Source: CAZGSG01 sp964528095
GTDB taxonomy: Bacteria; Bacteroidota; Bacteroidia; Chitinophagales; Chitinophagaceae
Assembly: GCA_964528095.1 (NCBI GenBank)
Contig: CAZGSG010000407.1
Coordinates: 1 to 5,040 of the forward strand
Length of the DNA: 5,040 nt
Reading direction: 5' to 3'
This document shows, piece by piece, positions 1 to 4,967 of this stretch (within the stretch, counting starts at the first letter, position 1; each line of letters starts with the position of its first letter). A program made the position numbers and the translations under genes. The notes below the pieces were generated by a model, which was given only the letters and a program-made list of their open reading frames with translations, was not told the origin of the DNA and ran no database searches.

Positions 1-294
1 CCTTCAAAAATATCTGCACTGAGTTCCGGTGAGTTCGTAGGCATGGTAGCTGACGATCCTGATAATAAAATAGACCTGAAAGCCTTCCATTGTGAAATTA
101 TCAATAACCACGATGCACTGAAAAGAGAGGAAGAAAGCTACAAGGAGATAGAGGTGATTCGCAAGCTGGATAACAGCATGGTACAGCGTAATTATTTCCA
201 GATAAAAGAAGATATACAGGACATTATTCAATCGGAAATGGAAAGGTTGCTGAATGATCCGGGATTAAGCCACTTAGTAATAAAAAAGACATGA
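1..294 (+). CDS. TraG/VirD4-family type IV coupling protein (MobC-like), C-terminal end
   Basis: Partial gene: the reading frame is open from base 1 and gives 97 codons ending at TGA 292-294, so the start lies outside the window. The visible part includes SSGEFVGMVADDPDNKI (about residues 8-24), a run of mixed charge, then MVQRNYFQIKEDIQDII and the ending HLVIKKT. I recognise this as resembling the C-terminus of the Bacteroidota TraG-like coupling proteins (MobC, YWF family). These are inner-membrane hexameric ATPases that bring the relaxase-DNA complex to the type IV secretion channel. The Walker motifs lie outside the window and cannot be checked. The ATG at 43 is an internal methionine. 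The gene converges with the metal operon to its right, and 53 bases separate the two stop codons. Confidence 0.72.
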   Translation, partial: PSKISALSSGEFVGMVADDPDNKIDLKAFHCEIINNHDALKREEESYKEIEVIRKLDNSMVQRNYFQIKEDIQDIIQSEMERLLNDPGLSHLVIKKT

Positions 295-347
295 CTACAA
301 TTCGTTGGATCAAATCTTAACTTCTACATTTTATATCCTTTTTTCTG

Positions 348-560
348 TCAGCAGCATGAAGTTCCTAATTGTTTTGGAGGACATTTTACTGTTCCGTAAC
401 TGCAATAAACACAGCAGTCCCCCTGTTTCGGCTTTAATCTTGTCTTGCAGTTTTCGCATTCATAAAAAAACTGGCAAGCGTCTGTGGGCATTGTTTCTTC
501 TTTTTGGTGTCTGCAATTAGGACAAATGATTACTGATTGAAGTATTGCTGTCTTGTTCAT
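348..560 (-). CDS. Small cysteine-rich GDCCVxC-domain protein
   Basis: A 70-residue protein with ten cysteines. CPNC (residues 13-16) and CENC (35-38) form a likely zinc-ribbon pair. The signature GDCCVYCSYG (47-56) is followed by KCPP (59-62), and the protein ends in CC. The GDCCVxC family is named only for this motif and is usually found beside MerT/MerP-type transporters in Bacteroidota. It has no signal peptide or membrane segment, so it is probably cytoplasmic. The ATG at 560 lies 2 bases after the stop codon of the transporter gene, so the two are almost certainly cotranscribed and translationally coupled. The dense thiols suggest it binds or passes on the imported soft metal, but this is inference. 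No clear terminator follows it before the converging coupling-protein gene. Confidence 0.85.
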   Translation of the reverse strand: MNKTAILQSVIICPNCRHQKEETMPTDACQFFYECENCKTRLKPKQGDCCVYCSYGTVKCPPKQLGTSCC

Positions 561-562
561 TT

Positions 563-1180
563 TTATTTGTTGATGATGGTGGATGAAATTACTTTATATC
601 CGATGTTGTTTATAATATTTGAAAGACTGTCAACTGATGTTTTTGAATTGTCAAACTTTACGATTGCATTTGCATTTTTATAATAAGTGTTTGCTTCAAT
701 TACTCCATCCACCTTTGAAAGTGCGCCGTTAATGTGTGCTGTACAACCTTCACAGTCCATTCCATTAATGTTTAATTGAACCGTTGCTATATTGCTTTTG
801 TCAACTACAATCACTTTTGCTTTTTGTGGCTTTGGATAAAATATTTTTGCATAGTATGGAAATGCCATTAGCAATCCAGAAACAACAGTAACGATAACTA
901 AAAACGATTTTGATTGCCAAAATGATTTTTTATTGTCAGCCTCACAGTCGCAGCCAACTTGTTTTTGTGGTTTTATTTTTTGATACCACGCAAATGTAAA
1001 AACTGCAATTGTCAAACCGATTAAATATGGACGATACGGCTCAACCCACGAAAATGATGAAGCAAATCCGCTTGCACCACCTAAGAAAGCTAAAACAGGT
1101 GTGATGCAGCAAAGAGAAGCTGCAACTGCTGCCAACAGTCCAGCAATCCAGCCTTTACTATTTTTTATTGTCGTTGTCAT
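563..1180 (-). CDS. merTP: MerTP: mercuric-ion transporter with fused MerP-like metal-binding domain
   Basis: A 205-residue inner-membrane protein. Residues 1-115 look like MerT. Three hydrophobic segments lie at about 11-33, 50-66 and 92-112. The first carries the vicinal cysteine pair C24-C25 used by MerT to accept Hg(II), and the loop after the second has C77 and C79. Residues about 131-200 form a heavy-metal-associated (HMA) domain with the motif GMDCEGC (C143, C146), the equivalent of periplasmic MerP. Because the domain follows the third membrane segment, its side depends on topology. The ATG at 1180 overlaps the TGA of the upstream repressor gene by 4 bases (ATGA), a sign of translational coupling. 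Known family role: uptake of mercuric ion for reduction by MerA. MerA is absent here, so the true substrate or partner is uncertain. Confidence 0.88.
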   Translation of the reverse strand: MTTTIKNSKGWIAGLLAAVAASLCCITPVLAFLGGASGFASSFSWVEPYRPYLIGLTIAVFTFAWYQKIKPQKQVGCDCEADNKKSFWQSKSFLVIVTVVSGLLMAFPYYAKIFYPKPQKAKVIVVDKSNIATVQLNINGMDCEGCTAHINGALSKVDGVIEANTYYKNANAIVKFDNSKTSVDSLSNIINNIGYKVISSTIINK

Positions 1181-1548
1181 ACTGTCACCAAATTTTGTTG
1201 ATTGATTATTTTAAAGAACGATCTTAATACTTTTAAATGTTTATTGTGTAGTGAATAGAAAATGGTTTGTCCTTGTTTTCTGGCTTCAATAATATTCCCG
1301 TCTTTTAGCTTTCGTAAATGTTGGGACACGGCAGGAATACTCATTCCCAAAATATCACTTAGGTCGCAAGGACAAAGTTCGTTTTCCTCTTCAAGCAGAA
1401 ATAGTATCTTCAGTCGTACTTCATTTCCTGCCAAAGCAAGAACCTGTACTAATTGTAAAAATGATTTCGAGTTAGTCTTTAATTTTTCTCGGCAACTTTT
1501 AATTTGGTCTATGTCCGCCTGTAACCTGATGCAAGTATCGTTTGTCAT
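1177..1548 (-). CDS. ArsR/SmtB-family metal-responsive repressor
   Basis: A 123-residue winged-helix repressor. Numbering from the ATG at 1548, the helix-turn-helix covers about residues 59-83, with LSDILGMSIPAVSQHLRKLK as its core, followed by the wing EARKQGQTIFYSL. A cysteine pair in ELCPCDL (C59, C61) sits at the start of that region, where ArsR and CadC proteins bind metal. C6 and C19 near the N-terminus could complete a CadC-like site. Family role: the dimer represses its own operon and leaves the DNA when metal binds. I chose ATG 1548 over an in-frame TTG two codons upstream because ATG is normal and it suits the promoter at 1569-1599. It is the first gene of the operon and overlaps merTP by 4 bases. 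The inducing metal (Hg, As, Cd, Pb or other) cannot be read from sequence alone. Confidence 0.9.
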   Translation of the reverse strand: MTNDTCIRLQADIDQIKSCREKLKTNSKSFLQLVQVLALAGNEVRLKILFLLEEENELCPCDLSDILGMSIPAVSQHLRKLKDGNIIEARKQGQTIFYSLHNKHLKVLRSFFKIINQQNLVTV

Positions 1549-1568
1549 TGTCAAATTTGTTTGCGAGG

Positions 1569-1599
1569 CAAAAGTAATAAATGTTACTTATTTAAGCAA
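1569..1599 (-). promoter_or_regulatory. Bacteroidota-type promoter of the metal operon
   Basis: On the minus strand, TACTTTTG (1576 to 1569) matches the -7 consensus TAnnTTTG exactly. A TTG (1599 to 1597) stands 20 bases upstream, the position of the -33 element. Transcription would start near base 1562, giving a leader of about 14 bases before the ATG at 1548. The spacing and both boxes fit the housekeeping sigma factor of Bacteroidota. The start site is inferred, not shown. Confidence 0.72.
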
Positions 1600-1610
1600 A
1601 TACTTAAATA
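1589..1610. promoter_or_regulatory. Inverted-repeat operator, probably for the ArsR-family repressor
   Basis: TATTTAAG (1589-1596) and CTTAAATA (1603-1610) form a perfect 8+8 base inverted repeat with a 6-base spacer. The -33 TTG falls in the spacer, so a dimer bound here would block RNA polymerase. AT-rich interrupted palindromes over the promoter are the usual targets of ArsR/SmtB repressors. An adjoining perfect palindrome, TTAATATTAA (1611-1620), may extend the site. Confidence 0.6.
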
Positions 1611-1627
1611 TTAATATTAACAATTTA

Positions 1628-1648
1628 ACACTTTGTATCTTAAAGTGT
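1628..1648. repeat. 7-bp inverted repeat upstream of the metal-operon operator
   Basis: ACACTTT (1628-1634) and AAAGTGT (1642-1648) are perfect inverted copies around a 7-base spacer. The repeat lies 17 bases beyond the operator on the side away from the operon. It has no T-run on either strand, so it does not look like a terminator. It could be a second regulator site or chance. Confidence 0.35.
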
Positions 1649-1845
1649 AGCAAAAGATAACGTAATCCGCGTAGCCTACTACAAGTCACCTTTAAAAACA
1701 TGTTTTTTTTAAAAAGGGCATGTCCCTTCGGGTCGGTCATTCCAGGGTACGCCTCGCTTCCGTCCCTTCTTTGTCGTGACCGGCTCGTTCCTCACCGCCT
1801 TACATCCCCCTCATGCTTTACTATACAAGAGAATAACAAGCCTGA

Positions 1846-1865
1846 TTGGTTGAGATAGCAACCAA
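1846..1865. repeat. 7-bp stem-loop in the gene-free region
   Basis: TTGGTTG and CAACCAA are perfect inverted copies around the 6-base loop AGATAG. No T-run follows on either strand, so a terminator is unlikely. It stands alone between the GC-rich blocks and may be one helix of a larger structure. Confidence 0.4.
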
Positions 1866-2028
1866 CCTGCTTTGGCATTTTCCAACGAAACGGGTAAAAA
1901 GGCAGCTAAGATAGTTACGCCTTCGTTGCTACGAGCGCATAATGCTGCGCTGCGCTTGCACCCTTCGGGACTTATAGCTCTCCGCGCCTCCGGCTACACT
2001 CTGTCGCTGCTTTCTTTTTTACCGTTTT

Positions 2029-2036
2029 TTCTTTTG
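2029..2036 (+). promoter_or_regulatory. Weak candidate -7 box for the ssb operon
   Basis: TTCTTTTG matches the Bacteroidota -7 consensus TAnnTTTG at all but one fixed position and lies about 70 bases before the ssb ATG at 2109. No TTG is found at the expected distance upstream, so this is only a candidate. The operon promoter may lie elsewhere in the gene-free region. Confidence 0.2.
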
Positions 2037-2108
2037 GAAAAATGCTTTTAGGGCAAGCGGGTGAAAAAAGAAGTAAACAAAATGGTTTCACAATTAAAAT
2101 TAAAAATC

Positions 2109-2498
2109 ATGAACATCATTGGCAGATTAACGAGGGACGCACAAATCAGCACCTTGCCGAGCGACAAACAGGTAGTGAATTTTTCCGTAGCAGTGAATGA
2201 CAGCTACCGTAACAAACAGGGCGAACGAGTGGAACACACCGAGTATTTCAACTGTGCCTACTGGATTTCAACAAATGTAGCAAAGGTACTCACCAAAGGA
2301 ACATTGGTAGAACTCAACGGCAGGGTGAGTGCAAGAGCATGGATTGGTGGAGATGGTGGGGCACATGCAGCACTCAATTTCCATACATCAAAAATCAAAT
2401 TGTATGGAGGCGGTAAACGGTCTGAAACCGTAGCAGGTGGTAACAGAAACGACTCCGCAGTACCTGCAAACAATGGCACAGACGATTTGCCTTTCTAA
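2109..2498 (+). CDS. ssb: Single-stranded DNA-binding protein (mobile-element type)
   Basis: A 129-residue protein. It begins MNIIGRLTRDAQ, and an OB-fold follows with VVNFSVAVNDSYRN (about 21-34) and TEYFNCAYW (about 44-52). A glycine-rich, low-complexity linker leads to the acidic tip DDLPF, which docks partner proteins in SSB families. It coats single-stranded DNA during replication, repair and conjugative entry. The frame stays open upstream to a GTG at 2061 and an ATG at 2082. I chose ATG 2109 because SSB homology starts there, the added residues look like a translated leader, and the preceding A-rich stretch resembles that before the next gene. It is the first gene after the structured gene-free region, 39 bases ahead of the DUF932 gene. 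A second, element-borne SSB is common on conjugative elements. Confidence 0.88.
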   Translation: MNIIGRLTRDAQISTLPSDKQVVNFSVAVNDSYRNKQGERVEHTEYFNCAYWISTNVAKVLTKGTLVELNGRVSARAWIGGDGGAHAALNFHTSKIKLYGGGKRSETVAGGNRNDSAVPANNGTDDLPF

Positions 2499-2537
2499 TC
2501 ATTCATTTTCATTTATCAACTTTTAAAAATTACAATC

Positions 2538-3611
2538 ATGGCACATAATCTTAATTATAACGAACGTACAGGCAAATACAGCTTCTTTAGCGTGCAGCAG
2601 AAAGCATGGCACAATTTGGGACAGATAGTAGAGCAATATCCCACCAGTGCCGAAGCTATCAAATACGCAGGGCTTGATTTCGAGGTTATCAAATCTCCCT
2701 TATATACTCGTGGCACAGGCATCAGTATAAGTGATGATGGTGAAATAAAAGAAGGTGGTAACATTTTGTTGCCCGACAATTTCGCAACTATGCGTACCGA
2801 TACCAATACGGTTTTTGGCGTAGTAGGAAAAGATTACCAAATAGTACAAAATGCAGATGCCTTTGCCTTTTTCGATGCTATTGTAGGTGGTGGTGATGGT
2901 ATCCTGTATCAAACAGCAGGTGCATTAGGAAACGGAGAGCGCATATTTATTACGGCTAAACTCCCTGACTATATCCGAGTAGGTAACGGTGATGATGTTA
3001 CAGAAAAATACATCTTCCTGACCACCTCACATGATGGTACGGGAAGTATTACCGCAGCGTTTACACCTGTACGTATCGTTTGTCAAAACACTCTCAATGC
3101 AGCATTGGGAAATATGTCCAACGTGGTACGTATTCGCCACACGTCAGGTGCAAAACAACGTTTGGAAAATGCTCATAAAGTAATGGGACTGGCTAATCAG
3201 CTAAGTGTACAACTGGAGGGCATATTCAATCAATGGACAAAGGTGCGTATCTGTGATGAAGAAGTAAAGAAACTTATCCAACTGGCACTTTGCCCCAACA
3301 AGGAAACATTGGACGCACTCAAAAAAGGTGCAGAGGATGAACTGTCAACCGTTTTTAAAAATACGGTGGAAGATGCCTTTGCCTATGCAATGATGGCAGA
3401 TACCCAACAGTTGAATACTACCAAAGGAACAGTGTTCGGGGCATACAATGCGGTAACAGGTTACTATCAGAATGTACGCAATTACAAGGACGATGAAAGC
3501 AAACTGCAATCCATTGTAATGGGAGGCACAGCACAGGCTAAAGCACAACGAGCATTTGAATTGTGCAGCCAGTTTGCAAAAGACGGAGCAGACGTGCTTG
3601 CACTGAGCTAA
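2538..3611 (+). CDS. DUF932 phage/plasmid-like protein
   Basis: A 357-residue protein of the DUF932 (TIGR03299, phage/plasmid-like) family. Visible conserved stretches are KAWHNLGQ (22-29) followed by the helix TSAEAIKYAGLDFEV (36-50), FGVVGKDYQIVQN (93-105), and LTTSHDGTGSI...TPVRIVCQNTL (161-186). The length is normal for the family, and there is no signal peptide or membrane segment, so it is likely cytoplasmic. The molecular function is not established. The family is frequent on phages, plasmids and integrative elements, often near ssb or recombination genes, which fits a role in DNA handling. The start ATG 2538 is preceded by an A/T-rich leader without a strong Shine-Dalgarno site. A strong hairpin follows 7 bases after the stop codon. 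Confidence 0.87.
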   Translation: MAHNLNYNERTGKYSFFSVQQKAWHNLGQIVEQYPTSAEAIKYAGLDFEVIKSPLYTRGTGISISDDGEIKEGGNILLPDNFATMRTDTNTVFGVVGKDYQIVQNADAFAFFDAIVGGGDGILYQTAGALGNGERIFITAKLPDYIRVGNGDDVTEKYIFLTTSHDGTGSITAAFTPVRIVCQNTLNAALGNMSNVVRIRHTSGAKQRLENAHKVMGLANQLSVQLEGIFNQWTKVRICDEEVKKLIQLALCPNKETLDALKKGAEDELSTVFKNTVEDAFAYAMMADTQQLNTTKGTVFGAYNAVTGYYQNVRNYKDDESKLQSIVMGGTAQAKAQRAFELCSQFAKDGADVLALS

Positions 3612-3617
3612 AGTAAC

Positions 3618-3641
3618 AGGACAGGCAGCAATGCCTGTCCT
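3618..3641 (+). terminator. Intercistronic GCAA-loop hairpin, terminator or attenuator
   Basis: AGGACAGGCA (3618-3627) and TGCCTGTCCT (3632-3641) form a perfect 10-bp stem closed by the GNRA tetraloop GCAA. The T-rich tail TTATTAT follows. The structure is stable, but its U-tract is broken by A residues. It may therefore end part of the transcription after the DUF932 gene, or protect the upstream message from 3'-to-5' decay, while allowing read-through into the next gene. Confidence 0.65.
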
Positions 3642-3667
3642 TATTATCCACTTACAAAAACAAGTAT

Positions 3668-4045
3668 ATGAAACCGTTAGATAATTTGATAAACATAGAG
3701 AAGGCAAAATTGCTGCACGAACTATTTCCGCAGGAAATTCCTGCCTTACTGGAATACACCGACAATATGTGCCTTGCCATACAGGAGGACGAACAGTTGA
3801 TACGCAGCCAGTGGGAAAACGGGTTGCTAACAGTAGAAGCCTGGCTATCCTTTGTTGAGGAAGTCAGGAACAAGATAAATAAGTATGGGAAACGTCTGCA
3901 TACTCACAGCCGCTTATTTGCAGACCAACTTTTTGCTGGCTATGTCGCATTGTATATGGTGCATTGTATGACCTTATATACTACTGTAAGGAAGCATAGC
4001 AATCCCAAGTTTACATTAGCCATAGACCTATTATTTAACCCATAA
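3668..4045 (+). CDS. Hypothetical protein of PRTRC-linked loci (125 residues)
   Basis: I do not recognise a named family. It is a mostly helical-looking, cytoplasmic 125-residue protein starting MKPLDNLINIEKAKLLHELF and ending DLLFNP. It has a leucine-rich N-terminal helix, an acidic middle (IQEDEQLIRSQWENG, about residues 38-52), a charged helix around FVEEVRNKINKYGKRL, and the segment RLFADQLFAGYVALYMVH (about 82-99), which is hydrophobic but too interrupted to be a clear membrane span. It contains no catalytic motif I can name. The ATG at 3668 lies 26 bases after the GCAA hairpin. The next gene follows 11 bases after its stop codon. It resembles uncharacterised proteins I associate with Bacteroidota mobile elements upstream of PRTRC genes, so it is likely a real, conserved accessory component. 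Confidence 0.75.
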   Translation: MKPLDNLINIEKAKLLHELFPQEIPALLEYTDNMCLAIQEDEQLIRSQWENGLLTVEAWLSFVEEVRNKINKYGKRLHTHSRLFADQLFAGYVALYMVHCMTLYTTVRKHSNPKFTLAIDLLFNP

Positions 4046-4056
4046 AATACAAGGTT

Positions 4057-4290
4057 ATGGAAGCGTTGATAAAACTATTACAGGCAATGTCTTATCCGAC
4101 TATGGTTTTTGTCGGTTTGGCAATCAGGCTCTTTGTCGGTATGCGACAATTCAACCGAAGGGGCTTAGGTGGATTGCAGCATTTCAATAACTATTTAGTG
4201 GGTTTAATCACACTTGCGATAGAATGGATGCTGAAGTGGGCAGCATTAGCCCTTTTGCTGTGGGGATTGTGGGGATGGCTGTTTAGATAA
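4057..4290 (+). CDS. Small membrane protein of unknown function (two predicted spans)
   Basis: A 77-residue protein with two hydrophobic segments, about residues 11-29 and 46-76. The second is long and rich in tryptophan and leucine (WAALALLLWGLWGWLF). Between them is a basic, polar loop with RQFNRRGLGGLQHFNN (30-45), which the positive-inside rule places in the cytoplasm. Both ends would then face outward. No signal-peptidase site or enzymatic motif is visible. It sits 11 bases after the preceding gene and 65 bases before the PRTRC E gene on the same strand, so it is probably cotranscribed. Similar small proteins in Bacteroidota sometimes carry database names implying transport; nothing in this sequence supports such a function. 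Confidence 0.7.
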   Translation: MEALIKLLQAMSYPTMVFVGLAIRLFVGMRQFNRRGLGGLQHFNNYLVGLITLAIEWMLKWAALALLLWGLWGWLFR

Positions 4291-4355
4291 CGTAGCACGG
4301 AATAAAACTATACAGGACTGTACAGAAATTCTTTTTAACAAAAAAACATTTGACA

Positions 4356-4949
4356 ATGGAAACGACAAATTTTTTCAGCAGCATAGCTGCATTGAATATA
4401 ACAGGCGACCTGCAAGTAACGATACGGAAAGGAGCAGAAAGTAACTGGATAGTATCGGTTATGCTCAACAATGAGCAGTGCGGGGACGATGCAAGGAAAC
4501 TGATACCGCCCCTCAATCTAAGAGGAAGTGCCGAAGAACTGGACAACGGTTTCTTTGAACGAATAACAACACCCATACGGACCGTTTCAGGTTTAATGGT
4601 GGACATGGAAGGCTTCATGAAACAGTTGGAAGAAGTGAAAAAGCAATCTGCTATGGAAAAAGAAAAGACAGACAGGGAGCGAAAGGAAAAAGAAGCCAAA
4701 GAGAAGAAATACAGGGAGGCGATGCAAAAAGTAGATGAACTGGAAAAAGAAGGAAAGCACAGGGACGCATGGATGAAAGTACCTGACCCTTCAGAATATC
4801 CCGAACAGGCAGAAGCCATACGCAAACGAAAATCATCCTTATCCTCAAAGTTTGCCCCGGACCTGTTTGGTGCAACTGCAACACCCGTAACTGATGAACA
4901 GCCACAAAGCGTTGAAGCGAATGTTGAGGAAGAAGAAATAAATCAATAA
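4356..4949 (+). CDS. PRTRC system protein E
   Basis: A 197-residue protein matching the pattern of PRTRC protein E. The N-terminal domain begins METTNFFSSIAAL and carries LQVTIRKG and WIVSVML strands. LIPPLNLRGSAEELDNGF (49-66) is the most characteristic segment. Residues about 83-135 form a lysine/glutamate-rich helix with coiled-coil character (EKEKTDRERKEKEAKEKK). The tail holds KVPDPSEYPEQAEAI, SKFAPDLFG and an acidic end. PRTRC cassettes combine a ParB-related and a ThiF-related protein with small proteins B, C, E and F, and occur on plasmids and integrative elements. The role of E is unknown. I use ATG 4356; an in-frame TTG at 4350 is less likely. The tail resembles the end of a partner-docking protein, but that is inference. 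PRTRC C follows after 18 bases. Confidence 0.8.
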   Translation: METTNFFSSIAALNITGDLQVTIRKGAESNWIVSVMLNNEQCGDDARKLIPPLNLRGSAEELDNGFFERITTPIRTVSGLMVDMEGFMKQLEEVKKQSAMEKEKTDRERKEKEAKEKKYREAMQKVDELEKEGKHRDAWMKVPDPSEYPEQAEAIRKRKSSLSSKFAPDLFGATATPVTDEQPQSVEANVEEEEINQ

Positions 4950-4967
4950 CCTGTAAAACGAGAAGTC

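Larger units (their letters stand above)
1611..2108. other. Gene-free region with GC-richer, stem-loop-rich core
   Basis: About 500 bases without a credible gene on either strand. The left part is AT-rich and holds an imperfect palindrome at 1689-1717 centred on the perfect AAAAACATGTTTTT (1694-1707). From about 1715 to 2010 the sequence becomes clearly GC-richer than both flanks and pyrimidine-rich on the plus strand. Several stems can be drawn. CCC-TTC-GGG occurs at 1724-1732 and again at 1961-1969. CGGTCA (1734-1739) pairs with TGACCG (1777-1782), enclosing AGGGTACG (1744-1751) against CGTCCCT (1761-1767) with one bulge. TTGGTTG (1846-1852) pairs with CAACCAA (1859-1865). AGCGCA (1934-1939) pairs with TGCGCT (1946-1951). 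It may be a structured RNA, a leader for ssb, or a DNA site used in transfer or replication. I do not recognise a named family. Confidence 0.5.

Noticed and set aside
305..520. 71-codon plus-strand frame opposite the GDCCVxC gene
   Set aside because: The minus strand has a clear family signature here; this frame has none.
1549..1554. TTG start for the ArsR-family repressor two codons before the ATG
   Set aside because: The ATG at 1548 is normal, suits the short leader from the promoter, and nothing favours the TTG.
1262..1660. 132-codon plus-strand frame opposite the repressor gene
   Set aside because: It is the complement of a confident ArsR-family gene and runs through its promoter and operator.
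294..1684. Direct repeat ACTACAA at 294-300 and 1678-1684 flanking the metal operon, as a possible target duplication
   Set aside because: A shared 7-mer between two flanks of this size is close to what chance gives, and no inverted ends or transposase accompany it.
2061..2108. Longer SSB starting at GTG 2061 or ATG 2082
   Set aside because: The extra 16 or 9 residues do not look like SSB sequence, and the typical start MNIIGRLTRDA is at 2109.
1611..2108. Origin of transfer or CRISPR array in the gene-free region
   Set aside because: No regularly spaced repeats exist, and no relaxase gene or recognised nick-site motif is visible next to it, so neither call can be supported.
3345..3707. 120-codon minus-strand frame opposite the end of the DUF932 gene
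   Set aside because: It runs across the GCAA hairpin and two confident plus-strand genes, and its cysteine-rich translation resembles no family.
4311..4325. TACAG/CTGTA inverted repeat and CTGTACAG palindrome before PRTRC E
   Set aside because: Arms of 5 bases are too short to claim a regulator site without conservation data.
4350..4355. TTG start for PRTRC protein E
   Set aside because: The ATG at 4356 two codons later is the more likely start and gives the expected N-terminus.
4283..4825. 180-codon open frame on the minus strand opposite PRTRC E
   Set aside because: It is a serine/phenylalanine/cysteine-rich shadow of the lysine/glutamate-rich coding strand, with no recognisable domain.
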